The notes under the pieces: model-generated | Database searches by the model: none | Seen by the model: the letters and a program-made list of their open reading frames with translations, nothing else | What the model was told of the DNA's origin: nothing | NCBI RefSeq assembly: GCF_000178975.2 | Contig: NC_015064.1 | Coordinates: forward strand, 62,001-126,000 | Source of the DNA: Granulicella tundricola MP5ACTX9 | GTDB lineage: Bacteria; Acidobacteriota; Terriglobia; Terriglobales; Acidobacteriaceae | DNA: 64,000 nt | Reading direction: 5' to 3' | Program-made: the position numbers and the translations under genes | Shown here: one piece after another, positions 11,535-21,669 of the stretch | Layout: each line of letters starts with the position of its first letter | How positions within the stretch are numbered: position 1 is the first letter of the stretch

Positions 11535-14327
11535 CTAGAACGTCGTCACACCCTCTTCAATCACAAGCTGATCCACCGCGATATTCATCGCCTCGCCCAG
11601 CTTCTTGAAGCCGTCCTTCCACTCCTCGGACCAGTACTGAGCATCCGTCCGCCGCAGCAGATCGTTCCAGATATTCTGCGCTTGCCAGATGATCACCTCG
11701 AACGGCATGAAGCGAATAATATCCGCAATCGCCAGCGCCGAGTTCAACGCCGCAAGGGTCGCCTGAGGGCTGTGCTCCGCCGCTGCCTCCAGCTTCACCA
11801 TCGCCCGCTTCATCCGCTGGCCGGCCGCGAACGCCAGCACATTGGCATCGAGACTAACGTGATCCGTCGAGCTTCGCGCCAGCAGATCCGCCACCTCCTG
11901 CGGATCGAACTCCTCCGCCTCCAGCGCCCGCCGCAGGCTGGCGTTGATGGCGAAGCTCGCCGCCAGCGCAAGCGCGGGTGGAGGATTCATGCCGGACTCC
12001 GTCAGGAAGTGCAGCAGGGAAGCATGGTCCTCGTAGATGTTCCGCAGCGAGTCTTCCATCTCACCGATGGTCTGGTTCAGAATGGTCTGCAGGATGCGGT
12101 GCTGCTCGTCGGCAAACAGCGAGCTGAGCGAGTAGGTGATCGGGATGTTCGGCACGTTGACCGGCGCCGGCGGAGCCTCCACCGGGTCGATCGTATGCGC
12201 GATCCCCGGCTCAACTGCTCCCGGAGCGTTCTCCGCCTGACCCGGCTCCGGATGGATCGGGTCGAGCGTGACATGGGGTGCCGCATCATTGCTCGCAAAA
12301 GCCGAAACCGGAGCGATCGCCTGTCCGCGTAAGGAAGCAGCGCGATCGGAAGCCCGCTCCTGAGCCGTGGAACGATCAGGAGCAAAGTTACGGTCGATCA
12401 GCCGGATCACCTCCGGCAGGTTCGCCCGCCGCATCGCGGAACGCACCTCGGACGAGAACTCGGCGAAGGCAGCCTCGTCGCTCGGGTTGGAACGCCGTAC
12501 CGCAGCCGAAAGGTTCTGGTCGCCCAGATGCAGCACCGCGAAGCAGATCTCCTCCGCCTCCTCCGTGATGCGTGAGCGGATGCGCGCACGCCCCAGCGCG
12601 ACCTTCCCGCGCCCGGACGTAAACACCTCGTGCGAGTCGCGGTGGACATCGAAGCAGAACAGCTCGCCGTCCTCCGGATACGCCCGGAAGATGGAGCTGA
12701 TGGCATAGTGCGCGCCCACCTGCTCCAGCCCAATCCGCATCCCGGTCACGTACCGGGTGTACACCTCGGAGCCGTCCTTCAGCTCCGCCAGATTTGGCTT
12801 GGCTTCGGCAAGAATTGCAAGAAAACCGGGCTCCAGATGCTTGCTGGAGGCACCAAACAACTCGGCCGCAAGCTGCAGAACGCGGCCGGCGTAAGCGATG
12901 ATCTGCACCGTCTCAATGCCGGAGATCTCGTCGAAGAACCACCCGCAGGAGGTGTACATCAACTGCGTGTGCCGCTCCAGCTCCATCAGCTCCAGCACGG
13001 AGACGCGCTCCTCCGCAGTCAGCGCCCGGGCTGCGTGATCGGCAAAGAACCGATCGATCGACTCGGTAGAACGGTCCAGAACCACCTGGATGTAGGCGTC
13101 GCGGGCGACCCAAAGATCCTTCAACAGATCCTTGGCCAGCTTCTCCGCGAGAGGCGCAGTGTTGTCCCGTAGGTAGTCCAGCGCATCGCGCAGCGGCTTA
13201 CGCCAAAGCTGGTTCCAGCCCGGCTTGCCGCCGTTGCAGCCGCAGTTGGACCGCCAGCGTTCCACGCCATGCGCACAGGACCAGCTCGAGTCCTCCACCA
13301 CCTCCGCCTCACACATCGGCGGGAACTTGGCCAGGAACTCGCCGTAGTTGGTCAGGGTGGCGTGGTGCTGATCCTCCAGCCAGTGCATGGCAAAGGACAG
13401 TGCCATCTCGCCATGCTTATGGTGATGCCCATACGACTCGCCGTCGGTAGCGACGTGAGAGAGCTGGGGACGAGAGCTTTCACCCGGGTGGAAGCCTCCC
13501 AGCAACCGCGAGCCAAACTTCTCGCCGCTGTCCAGGAGCCCTTCGAAGGCGATGGCGCGGGAGTTGGGTCCGTTGTAGAAGAACACTGCAATGGAGCGGC
13601 CCTCATCGAGCTGCACCCGGTAAGGCTGGGTCGTATCCACGGAATCGTTCGGCGTCTCAGTCCAGGCGGCAAGCGCAGAGTCCGCCGGTGTGGAGGCGCT
13701 GAGATTACGCACCCGCGCGCACTGGTTGGGGGCAAGGATCGTGTAAAGGATGCCCTCCTGCGCCAGCAGGTCGAGCACATGCCGGTTGACGGCAGTCTCG
13801 GCCAGCCACATTCCCTCCGGCTTGCGGTGGAAGCGGGATTCAAAATCCGCGATGCCCCAGCGGATCTGCGTCTGGGCGTCACGCGTGCTCGCCAACGGCA
13901 TGATGATGTGGTTGTAGACCTGGGCCAGCGCGGAGCCGTGGCCGCTGTATCGCGCCGCACTCGCGGAGTCTGCGTCCAGGATCATCTGGTAGGTGCGCGG
14001 CGCCTTGTCCTGCAGCCAGCTCAGCAGCGTGGGCCCGAAGTTGAAGCTCATCCGCGAGTAGTTATTGACGATCCGGACGATCTCGTTCTCGAGATTCTGG
14101 ATGCGCGATGCGCCGTTCGGTGCGTAACACTCGGCTGTGATGCGATCGTTCCAATCATGGTACGGAGCGGCGGAGTCCTGTACCTCGACCGTCTCCAGCC
14201 AGGGATTCTCGCGCGGCGGCTGGTAGAAATGGCCATGGACGCACACGTAGCGGGTCGGGGTAGGAGTCTGGGGGGACGCGGCTGCGGGTGCGGGTGCGGT
14301 GTCGAGTTTGCGGTTGGATTTAGCCAT
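11535..14327 (-). CDS. Glycoside hydrolase family 57 protein with DUF3536
   Basis: 930-aa soluble protein. The N-terminal GH57 barrel starts CVHGHFYQPPRENPWLE (first metal/substrate His). It carries EGMWLAETAVNRHVLDLL near residue 175, which holds the likely Glu nucleophile, and VATDGESYGHHHKHGEMAL near 290 with the likely Asp acid/base. The region after about 370 is DUF3536, including the cysteine-rich SWSCAHGVERWRSNCGCNGG. The family includes amylopullulanases, branching enzymes and 4-alpha-glucanotransferases, so a role in glycogen or maltodextrin metabolism is likely, though the exact reaction is open. A linker of Pro/Ala/Asp repeats sits around residue 690. Confidence 0.88.
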   Translation of the reverse strand: MAKSNRKLDTAPAPAAASPQTPTPTRYVCVHGHFYQPPRENPWLETVEVQDSAAPYHDWNDRITAECYAPNGASRIQNLENEIVRIVNNYSRMSFNFGPTLLSWLQDKAPRTYQMILDADSASAARYSGHGSALAQVYNHIIMPLASTRDAQTQIRWGIADFESRFHRKPEGMWLAETAVNRHVLDLLAQEGILYTILAPNQCARVRNLSASTPADSALAAWTETPNDSVDTTQPYRVQLDEGRSIAVFFYNGPNSRAIAFEGLLDSGEKFGSRLLGGFHPGESSRPQLSHVATDGESYGHHHKHGEMALSFAMHWLEDQHHATLTNYGEFLAKFPPMCEAEVVEDSSWSCAHGVERWRSNCGCNGGKPGWNQLWRKPLRDALDYLRDNTAPLAEKLAKDLLKDLWVARDAYIQVVLDRSTESIDRFFADHAARALTAEERVSVLELMELERHTQLMYTSCGWFFDEISGIETVQIIAYAGRVLQLAAELFGASSKHLEPGFLAILAEAKPNLAELKDGSEVYTRYVTGMRIGLEQVGAHYAISSIFRAYPEDGELFCFDVHRDSHEVFTSGRGKVALGRARIRSRITEEAEEICFAVLHLGDQNLSAAVRRSNPSDEAAFAEFSSEVRSAMRRANLPEVIRLIDRNFAPDRSTAQERASDRAASLRGQAIAPVSAFASNDAAPHVTLDPIHPEPGQAENAPGAVEPGIAHTIDPVEAPPAPVNVPNIPITYSLSSLFADEQHRILQTILNQTIGEMEDSLRNIYEDHASLLHFLTESGMNPPPALALAASFAINASLRRALEAEEFDPQEVADLLARSSTDHVSLDANVLAFAAGQRMKRAMVKLEAAAEHSPQATLAALNSALAIADIIRFMPFEVIIWQAQNIWNDLLRRTDAQYWSEEWKDGFKKLGEAMNIAVDQLVIEEGVTTF

Positions 14328-14412
14328 GAGCCTGGTTCGATGCTACCGGAACCGGCTTCAGGACATCCAGAAGGAGTGGAAAACTGCCGGATCTGCGAAG
14401 GTGGATGCCGGT

Positions 14413-15132
14413 TCAATCCTTTGCTGGTTTGGCCAGGTCACAGGCCCGCCACATGTACCAACTAGCAATCGAGCACCAGGGATGCCATCGCTTGGCCCTC
14501 TTCAACATCGCTTCGGGAGTCGCGAGAAGGTCGGGAGTGACCTTCTGAGTCGGCTTCAGACCCTGAAAGGTGAGTGCGAAGCCTTTGCGGACGCCGTAGT
14601 CGCCAAGAGGCAGCACATCCGGCCGGCCCAGCCGAAACATCAGAAACATCTCAACCGTCCAGCGGCCAATTCCACGAACTTGCGTGAGGTGTTCGATGAC
14701 GTCTTCATCCGTCATCCTGCGGATACGGGCCATGCTGGGAACGGTTCCCTCAATCGTCTTTGCCGCCAGATCCCGGACCGACAGCGCCTTGTTGTGGGAG
14801 AGGCCGGCCGCGCGAAGCTGCTCGTTGGGACAGTCCAACAGGTGCTGGGGGGAGGGATGGTCGCCCAGCATCTTTCCTTCCAGCGTCAGGACGTGTCCAA
14901 AGCTTTCCAGCAGCCGAGTATGGATGGCCGCCGCTGCCTTGCCATGGAGCTGCTGGTAGATGATGCTGACCAGCAATGCCTCAAACGGCGACTGCGTGCT
15001 GGCGAGCTTGAGGGTGTACGGACCGGCTCGCTCCATGAGGCGTCCCAACTTCGGGTCGGCTGCGGTAAGCTCCCGGACCGCGCGGGCGGAGTCATAGGTG
15101 GGCGGTCGCGGTCTGGCGAGAATGCGCGGCAT
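14413..15132 (-). CDS. alkA: DNA-3-methyladenine glycosylase II (AlkA-type)
   Basis: 239-aa HhH-GPD base-excision enzyme that removes alkylated purines from DNA. The FEALLVSIIYQQLHGKAAAA segment begins the fold. LTQVRGIGRWTVEMFLMFRL is the helix-hairpin-helix, and PDVLPLGDYGVRKG contains the catalytic Asp at about residue 186. It lacks the N-terminal Ada-linked domain of E. coli AlkA and is the short bacterial form. It lies 86 bases downstream of nothing on its own strand and upstream of the GH57 gene, so co-transcription is possible but not shown. Confidence 0.92.
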   Translation of the reverse strand: MPRILARPRPPTYDSARAVRELTAADPKLGRLMERAGPYTLKLASTQSPFEALLVSIIYQQLHGKAAAAIHTRLLESFGHVLTLEGKMLGDHPSPQHLLDCPNEQLRAAGLSHNKALSVRDLAAKTIEGTVPSMARIRRMTDEDVIEHLTQVRGIGRWTVEMFLMFRLGRPDVLPLGDYGVRKGFALTFQGLKPTQKVTPDLLATPEAMLKRAKRWHPWCSIASWYMWRACDLAKPAKD

Positions 15133-15526
15133 CTGGTGTCACAGTACAGCAATCAAATGATCGCTATCTATATATAGGACCAAACTGGTAGCAGTTATCT
15201 CCGTGATTCCTGGACAATTGGGGCCTTGAACCGGCTTTGTACGAGATGTTGTGTGTCGCGGGAATTGCTGTTCCGATAATCGACTGAAGCCCAGAAAAAA
15301 TGACCTTGACCACTTCCAGATCGGTTCTCCCGGCGTTTCTCGCTGCTATAGTTGAATCCTCGGGACGGGATTTCCACGAGTGAGGCTTAGGCCGAAGCTC
15401 ACCCCAAAATGCACGCATCGATGCTTTAGCACCATGCATCACAGCAGGCACGAGCAAACTTTAGAGCAGCCGGTACACCGATAGAAGGCGTACAAGGCTT
15501 AGACGCAGAGGAAGCAGGAAGCACTC
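15133..15526. promoter_or_regulatory. Divergent intergenic region upstream of the act operon
   Basis: 394 bases with no supported gene. It separates alkA (-) from the ACIII/oxidase operon (+), so it must hold promoters for both. A GGAAGCAGGAAG run gives the ribosome site for the first act gene. I could not identify a convincing -35/-10 pair or operator by eye. Confidence 0.4.
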
Positions 15527-16465
15527 ATGGCGCAAGTTTTTGACCGCAGTTCGAACGCGCTGGCCCGGGCGAGCCTTGTGCTCACCGGCCTCATCGTCAT
15601 CGCGCTCGGCGTTGGCCTGAATTCGCTGCAGCGTTCCCCGTGGGTAACGCGGCAGGGTCAGCGGCCCGATCAGCCGGTTCCGTTCAGCCACAAGCACCAC
15701 GTGGAAGGCCTTGGCCTGCAGTGTCAGTACTGCCACACGTCGGTTGAGAAATCGAGCTACGCGGGAATTCCGCCCACCAAGACCTGCATCAACTGCCATG
15801 CGCAGATCTGGACCAATGCGGAGCTCCTTGAGCCGGTTCGTCACAGCTGGGCAACGGGTGAATCCATCAACTGGATTCGCGTTCACGATCTGCCGGACTA
15901 CGTGTACTTCAATCACGAGATCCATGTGAACAAGGGCATCGGCTGCGCAAGCTGTCATGGCCGGGTCGATGAGATGCCCCTCATGTACCAGGAGAACTCG
16001 CTCCAGATGGAGTGGTGCCTGAACTGCCACCGCAACCCAAGCGTCAATCTCCGGCCCACCAGCGAGATCTACAACATGGCCTGGGGCGGACCGACCAGCG
16101 ACAAGCCGGTCTGGTGCGCGGAGACCAAGAACACGGTTCGCACCGATGTTCCCACGGCTCAGGGCGTCTCCTGTACCACCAAGGACCCAAGCGGCAACGG
16201 ACCTGAGATCGCATCGTTGCAGGAGCTTTCAGTTCGACCCAGAAGCATGGGTAAAGCAGCAGCCGGTTCGGGTACTGAGCAAGATCCTCATGCGAGCAGT
16301 CCTGGGGTGACAGCATCTGACGCCCCGCCCGCCGACCTTCTCCCGGCCGGTGCCCTGAACTACAAGAAGTTCACGACACAGAACGACCTGGGTCATTACC
16401 TGAACGGGATGTACCACATACGTGGCGGAAACGAGCTTTCGAGCTGCGAGGTATGCCACCGATGA
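15527..16465 (+). CDS. actA: Alternative complex III pentahaem cytochrome c subunit ActA
   Basis: Periplasmic multihaem subunit of ACIII, which oxidises menaquinol and passes electrons to cytochrome c or directly to the oxidase. There is an N-terminal anchor at residues 15-35 and exactly five CxxCH sites: CQYCH (66), CINCH (87), CASCH (140), CLNCH (164) and CEVCH (307, at the very end). Distal His ligands such as FSHKHHV and FNHEIHV precede the motifs as in cytochrome c7-type domains. At 312 aa it is longer than some homologues, owing to a Ser/Pro/Gly-rich insert around 230-280. It is the first gene of the operon and overlaps actB. Confidence 0.95.
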   Translation: MAQVFDRSSNALARASLVLTGLIVIALGVGLNSLQRSPWVTRQGQRPDQPVPFSHKHHVEGLGLQCQYCHTSVEKSSYAGIPPTKTCINCHAQIWTNAELLEPVRHSWATGESINWIRVHDLPDYVYFNHEIHVNKGIGCASCHGRVDEMPLMYQENSLQMEWCLNCHRNPSVNLRPTSEIYNMAWGGPTSDKPVWCAETKNTVRTDVPTAQGVSCTTKDPSGNGPEIASLQELSVRPRSMGKAAAGSGTEQDPHASSPGVTASDAPPADLLPAGALNYKKFTTQNDLGHYLNGMYHIRGGNELSSCEVCHR

Positions 16466-19400
16466 GCAACGGAATGGAACCGCTGGAGATCATGGCGAAC
16501 ACAGAGTCAATGGAAGCCCATCAGGGATCGAGTGTTGCGACCGAGGCAGTTCAGGTCGTAACCTCCATCACGCCCGCCCCGGCTGCGAAGATGACCCTCG
16601 CCGCCGTCCAGGCGAAGCTTGCCGGACAGACGGGTAAGCGCTTCTGGAAGAATCTGGAAGAGCTCTCCGCAACGCAGGAGTTCAACGACATGCTGGGCGA
16701 GGAGTTTCCCCGCCAGGCTGGTGAATGGACCGATGCGGTCAGCCGTCGCGGCTTCCTGAAGGTCATGGGCGCGTCGTTCGCGCTTGCGGGCCTTTCCGGA
16801 TGCACCAAGCAGCCCGATGAGCCGATCTATCCCTATGTGAAGCAGCCGGAGGACCTCGTCCTCGGCCGCCCGATGTACTTTGCGACTGCACATCCGTTCC
16901 CGACCGGCGCAATTCCCGTTCTGGTCAAGTCGGACGCCTTCCGCCCCATTAAGATCGAAGGCAACCCGGATCACCCGATGTCCAAGGGCAAGTCTGATGC
17001 GTACACTCAGGCCACCCTCCTCGACCTCTACGATCCGGACCGCTCCCATACTGTCCGCTTCCGTGGGCAGGACGGCGAGTTCGGCAAGTTCCAGGATTCT
17101 TTGCTGAAAGCCGTCAAGGCATCCCAGGGACAGGGAGTCTACTTCCTGAGCGAGACGATCACCTCTCCGACCCTGGCCACACAATGGAAGTCCGTTCAGG
17201 CCGCATACCCCGGAACGAAGCTCATCCAGTGGGAGCCGATCAACCAGGACTCCTCCCGTGCAGCCTCCAAGGCGGCGTTCGGAAGCTATACCGACGCTCA
17301 GTACAAACTTGAGGACGCGGACGTTATCCTTTCGCTGGATGCTGACTTCCTCGGTGGCATCGCTCACCCTGGTTTCCTGCCGCTAGCCTCCGCGTATGCG
17401 GAACGTCATCGCTTTGAAAAAGACAAGACCATGAACCGCCTGTACGTCGTCGAGAGCATGCCGACGGTCACAGGCTTCAAGGCCGAGCACAGACTGGCCC
17501 TCAAGCCCAGCGAGATTGCAGTCTTCGCAGAAGCCCTGGCCAGCGGCGGCAGCGGCAGCTTCTCGAACCCGGATGCATCCGTATTCCTGACCAAGCTGCT
17601 CGCGGACCTGAAGGCCTCCGGCGGCAAGGGCGTCGTCATTCCTGGTGAAGGCGCTTCGGCTGCTGTTCATGCGGCCGCTTACAAGCTGAATGCAAGCCTC
17701 GGAGCCGTAGGCAAGACCGTCATCTATACCGAGACTGTCAACCCCCTGCCGACCGAGCAACTCGCAGACCTCAAGTCCCTCGTTGCCGATATGAACGCCG
17801 GTAAGGTTCAGTTCCTGGTCCTGCTTGGCGTCAACCCGCTCTACACGGCACCAAAAGATCTGAACTTCGCAGACGCGCTAGGCAAGGTCACAACCACCGC
17901 CAGCCTCAGCACCCATGTGGATGAGACTGCCAGCATCACCACTTGGCATATCAATAAAACCCACTACCTCGAGAGCTGGACGGATGCGCGGACGTACGAC
18001 GGAACAATCACGGTGATTCAGCCCATGATCGCTCCGCTCTACGACGGCAAAAGCTCCCACGATATCATCCAGGGTCTCCTCGAGAATCCGCAGAACTCCG
18101 CTTACGATGCGGTCGTCGCGAACGCGAAGACATACATCAAGGGAGATTTCCCCACAGCTTGGCGCAAGACGCTGCATGACGGCTGGGTTGAAGGAACGGC
18201 ATTTGCGGCGACTTCCAAGACGCCCAGTGCCGGGACTGCTACACCTTCAGCGCCAGCCACGGCTACCGCTGGTCTCGAGATCGCGTTCAAGCACGATCCT
18301 TCCATCTACGACGGTCGTTACGCAAACGTCGGCTGGTTGCAGGAGTTGCCGAAGCAGGTCACCAGCCTCAGCTGGGACAACGCTGCTCTGGTCAGCCTGA
18401 ATACCCAGCAGAAGCTCGGTATTGCTGAGAACGATGCGGTCGAGATCGAGCTGAACGGACGCAAGGTTGTCGCACCGATCCTGATGGTTCCTGGCCACCC
18501 GGACGATGTTGTCACGGTTTATCTCGGACATGGCCGCAGTGAGGCAGGCCGTGTTGGTTCGGGTGTCGGCTTCGACGCCTACACACTCCGCACAAGCGAT
18601 GCCCCTCTCGTAGCTTTTGGCGCGCAGATCACGCGCGGCAAGGGAACCTACGATCTTTGCGTCACCAAGGTTCACTCCATCGAGCACCGCGGCACCTACG
18701 CGCAGCATGACTTGGAGCAGTCACTCGACGACAAGAAGGGTACCTACTCCCTGCCGGGCCACGAAGCGGAAGAGCGCGGTATCATCCGCTATGCAACCGT
18801 CACCGAAGCCAAGGCGAATCCTGACTTTGCACATGATGGCAACGTCAGCGGCACCAAGGTCAATAAGGTTGGATACGGTCCTGAAGGCGAGAAGCCGGAG
18901 CATGACAACTCCTTCTTCCCGGATGCTTGGAAGTACGATCATCCCGACCAGTCCACCCTCCGGGTACAGAATGCCTGGGGCATGTCGATCGATCTCAACA
19001 GTTGCATCGGCTGCAACGCCTGCATCGTAAGCTGCTACGCGGAGAACAATATTCCCGTCGTCGGACGTGAGCAGGTCAAGGTCGGACGCAACATGCAGTG
19101 GCTCCGCATCGATACCTACTTCGAAGGCGATCTCCATGCACCTAAGGCTCACTTTCAGCCCATGGCATGCCAGCACTGCGAGAATGCAGGTTGCGAGCAG
19201 GTCTGCCCGGTCGGCGCGACGGTGCATACGCCCGAAGGCATCAACACGATGGTCTATAACCGTTGCGTTGGAACCCGCTACTGCTCGAACAACTGCCCGT
19301 ATAAGGTTCGCCGCTTCAACTTCCTCCTGTACTCGGACTACGATACGGAGAGCTTGAAGTTCATGCGTAACCCTGACGTCTCGGTCCGTTCGCGCGGTGT

Positions 19401-19677
19401 CATGGAGAAATGCAGCTACTGCATCCAGCGCATCGAAGCGGTCAAGATCGAAGCGGACAAGGACAATCGCGCCATCAAAGACGGCGATATCGTCACGGCT
19501 TGCCAGCAGGCTTGCCCCACCGATGCGATCATCTTCGGCAACCAGAACGATCCAACAAGCAAGGTCGCAAAGCGTAAAGCGGAAGAGCGCGACTATCAGG
19601 TGTTGGCGGATCTCAACTTCCGGCCCCGTACCTCGTACATGGCAGGCGTCATCAACCCGAACCCGGAGCTGGCATAG
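16462..19677 (+). CDS. actB: Alternative complex III iron-sulfur/molybdopterin-fold subunit ActB
   Basis: About 1071 aa, starting at an ATG (MSNGMEPLE) that overlaps the end of actA; an ATG three codons earlier is also possible. A TADE-like N-terminal segment is followed by a Tat-type signal (AVSRRGFLKVMGASFALAGLSGC, residues about 93-114). A molybdopterin-oxidoreductase fold without the usual catalytic Mo motifs then precedes an FdhB-like ferredoxin domain. Its cysteine groups are CIGCNACIVSC, CQHCENAGCEQVC, CVGTRYCSNNC and CSYCIQR...CQQACP. In ACIII this subunit carries three [4Fe-4S] and one [3Fe-4S] cluster and wires quinol oxidation in ActC to the haems. Confidence 0.95.
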   Translation: MSNGMEPLEIMANTESMEAHQGSSVATEAVQVVTSITPAPAAKMTLAAVQAKLAGQTGKRFWKNLEELSATQEFNDMLGEEFPRQAGEWTDAVSRRGFLKVMGASFALAGLSGCTKQPDEPIYPYVKQPEDLVLGRPMYFATAHPFPTGAIPVLVKSDAFRPIKIEGNPDHPMSKGKSDAYTQATLLDLYDPDRSHTVRFRGQDGEFGKFQDSLLKAVKASQGQGVYFLSETITSPTLATQWKSVQAAYPGTKLIQWEPINQDSSRAASKAAFGSYTDAQYKLEDADVILSLDADFLGGIAHPGFLPLASAYAERHRFEKDKTMNRLYVVESMPTVTGFKAEHRLALKPSEIAVFAEALASGGSGSFSNPDASVFLTKLLADLKASGGKGVVIPGEGASAAVHAAAYKLNASLGAVGKTVIYTETVNPLPTEQLADLKSLVADMNAGKVQFLVLLGVNPLYTAPKDLNFADALGKVTTTASLSTHVDETASITTWHINKTHYLESWTDARTYDGTITVIQPMIAPLYDGKSSHDIIQGLLENPQNSAYDAVVANAKTYIKGDFPTAWRKTLHDGWVEGTAFAATSKTPSAGTATPSAPATATAGLEIAFKHDPSIYDGRYANVGWLQELPKQVTSLSWDNAALVSLNTQQKLGIAENDAVEIELNGRKVVAPILMVPGHPDDVVTVYLGHGRSEAGRVGSGVGFDAYTLRTSDAPLVAFGAQITRGKGTYDLCVTKVHSIEHRGTYAQHDLEQSLDDKKGTYSLPGHEAEERGIIRYATVTEAKANPDFAHDGNVSGTKVNKVGYGPEGEKPEHDNSFFPDAWKYDHPDQSTLRVQNAWGMSIDLNSCIGCNACIVSCYAENNIPVVGREQVKVGRNMQWLRIDTYFEGDLHAPKAHFQPMACQHCENAGCEQVCPVGATVHTPEGINTMVYNRCVGTRYCSNNCPYKVRRFNFLLYSDYDTESLKFMRNPDVSVRSRGVMEKCSYCIQRIEAVKIEADKDNRAIKDGDIVTACQQACPTDAIIFGNQNDPTSKVAKRKAEERDYQVLADLNFRPRTSYMAGVINPNPELA

Positions 19678-21120
19678 ATGGCTACTAAGGGACCTATCCA
19701 CGATCCAGTGCTTGACCCGATGATCGACCCGATAACGGGCGAATACGCGGTCATCGCACCTGGTCACAACTTCAAGTCGGTCACGCAGAAGATCGCGGGC
19801 ATCGTGCTCACGTCGAACACGCCGATGGGCTGGTTCTTCGGCTTGCAGATCGGCGCGCTGGTCGCCCTTGGCGTGGTTGTCGGCATCACCTGGCTCTTCC
19901 TCAAGGGTGTCGGCATCTGGGGTGTCACCATCCCCGGCGCCTGGGGCTTTGCCATCATCAACTTCGTCTGGTGGATCGGTATCGGCCACGCCGGCACGTT
20001 GATCTCGGCCATCCTCCTGCTCTTCAAGCAGACCTGGCGTAACTCGATCAATCGCTTCGCAGAGGCGATGACCATCTTCGCCGTAGTCTGCGCGGGAACG
20101 TTTCCGCTCATTCACGTCGGCCGGCCTTGGCTTGCCTACTGGTTGTTCCCGTATCCCAACACGATGAACGTCTGGCCGCAGTTCCGTTCGCCGCTGGCCT
20201 GGGACGTCTTCGCGGTATCGACCTACGCCACGATCTCGATTGTGTTCTGGTACGTCGGAATGATTCCCGATTTCGGTACCCTGCGCGATCGCGCTACGAT
20301 GCCCCTGGCAAAGTGGAGCTACGGTCTGCTTTCACTCGGTTGGCGCGGTTCGACCCGTCACTGGATTCGTTATGAGACGGCATCCCTCCTTCTGGCCGGT
20401 CTATCGACGCCTCTCGTGCTCTCCGTACACACGGTCATCAGCTTCGACTTCGCGGTCGCATCCCTCGCAGGCTGGCACACCACGATCTTCCCGCCATACT
20501 TCGTAGCGGGCGCCGTGTACTCCGGATTTGCGATGGTGCTGACCCTGGCCATTCCGCTCCGTAAGTTCTACCACTTGGAAGACTTCGTCACCCTCCGCCA
20601 CCTCGACAACATGGCGAAGGTGATGATCGGGACCGGCGGAATCGTAGCCTACGGTTACGGCATGGAAGTCTTCATGAGCTGGTTCTCCGCCAGCCACTGG
20701 GAGTTCTTCATGATGTGGAACCGTATGTTCGGGCCGATGGGCTGGGGCTACTGGATTCTCATCCTGACCAACATTGCGATCCCTCTCACGACACTCTGGT
20801 CGCGCAAACTCCGCGTCAACGTTACTTATCTCTTCATTTTGTCGCTTATCGTCAACACCGGCATGTGGTTTGAGCGCTTCGTCATCGTTGTCACCAGCCT
20901 GTATCGTGACTATCTCCCCTCAAGCTGGGGAACCTATCGTGCGACCAAATGGGACTACATGATCTACGTCGGAACGATGGGCTTGTTCACGATGCTGTTC
21001 TTCCTCTTCGTCCGTTTCCTTCCCATGATTCCAATGTCTGAGGTTCGCATGATGCTGCCGCAGACCAAAGTGCGACCCACCGGCGAGGATGCCGAAGTCG
21101 TCATGAATGAGGCCCTCTAA
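19678..21120 (+). CDS. actC: Alternative complex III NrfD-like quinol-binding subunit ActC
   Basis: 480-aa NrfD/PsrC-family integral membrane protein with about ten helices; it starts directly after the actB stop. Typical segments are WWIGIGHAGTLISAILLLFKQTWR, which contains the His near the quinol pocket, and NRFAEAMTIFAVVCAGTFPLIHVGRPW. Later come STPLVLSVHTVISFDFAVA and MWFERFVIVVTSLYRDYLPS. In solved ACIII structures ActC binds the quinol head group next to the [3Fe-4S] cluster of ActB. The last base of its stop overlaps no spacer with actD. Confidence 0.95.
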   Translation: MATKGPIHDPVLDPMIDPITGEYAVIAPGHNFKSVTQKIAGIVLTSNTPMGWFFGLQIGALVALGVVVGITWLFLKGVGIWGVTIPGAWGFAIINFVWWIGIGHAGTLISAILLLFKQTWRNSINRFAEAMTIFAVVCAGTFPLIHVGRPWLAYWLFPYPNTMNVWPQFRSPLAWDVFAVSTYATISIVFWYVGMIPDFGTLRDRATMPLAKWSYGLLSLGWRGSTRHWIRYETASLLLAGLSTPLVLSVHTVISFDFAVASLAGWHTTIFPPYFVAGAVYSGFAMVLTLAIPLRKFYHLEDFVTLRHLDNMAKVMIGTGGIVAYGYGMEVFMSWFSASHWEFFMMWNRMFGPMGWGYWILILTNIAIPLTTLWSRKLRVNVTYLFILSLIVNTGMWFERFVIVVTSLYRDYLPSSWGTYRATKWDYMIYVGTMGLFTMLFFLFVRFLPMIPMSEVRMMLPQTKVRPTGEDAEVVMNEAL

Positions 21121-21662
21121 TGCCACCACGTGAAGGAGTCTACGGCTTTCTGGCCGAATTCAACACGCCAAGCGACCTCGTGCATGCAACCGAGATTGCG
21201 TACCGCGAAGGATATCGCCGGATGGAGTGCTATACCCCATATCCGGTCGAAGAAGCTGCTGAGGCGTTGCGCTTCCACAAGAATCGCGTACCGCTCTTCT
21301 GCCTGCTCGGTGGCGTCATGGGCCTCACTACTGCGTTTCTGATGCAGACGTGGATCAACACCCTTGCTTATCCGCTGAATATCGCAGGACGTCCGCTGGA
21401 GAGCTGGCCTGCCTTCATCATTCCAGCGTACGAGTGGACGATTCTCTTCGCAGGTCTGTCGGCCGCCTTCGGCATGATTGCCTCCTGCGGTCTGCCGCAG
21501 ACCTATCATCCCGTCTTCAACGCGCCAAACTTTCGCAACGGCGCGACGACTGACAAGTTCTTTCTCTGCATCGAGGCCTTCGATCCAAAGTTTTCGCTTA
21601 CCGATACCAGGCTCTTCCTCGAGCAGTTCCCCGCGGTCTCCGTGGTGGAGGTGGACCATTAA
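21120..21662 (+). CDS. actD: Alternative complex III subunit ActD (DUF3341)
   Basis: 180 aa; the ATG overlaps the actC stop codon by one base (TAATG). The DUF3341 fold is visible as GVYGFLAEFNTPSDLVHATEIAYREGYR, followed by YTPYPVEEAAEAL, two transmembrane helices (LLGGVMGLTTAFLMQTWI; AYEWTILFAGLSAAFGMIA) and a C-terminal FFLCIEAFDPKF...FLEQFPAVSVVEV strand. It is a structural subunit bridging membrane and periplasmic parts of ACIII. Confidence 0.95.
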   Translation: MPPREGVYGFLAEFNTPSDLVHATEIAYREGYRRMECYTPYPVEEAAEALRFHKNRVPLFCLLGGVMGLTTAFLMQTWINTLAYPLNIAGRPLESWPAFIIPAYEWTILFAGLSAAFGMIASCGLPQTYHPVFNAPNFRNGATTDKFFLCIEAFDPKFSLTDTRLFLEQFPAVSVVEVDH

Positions 21663-21669
21663 TCCGACG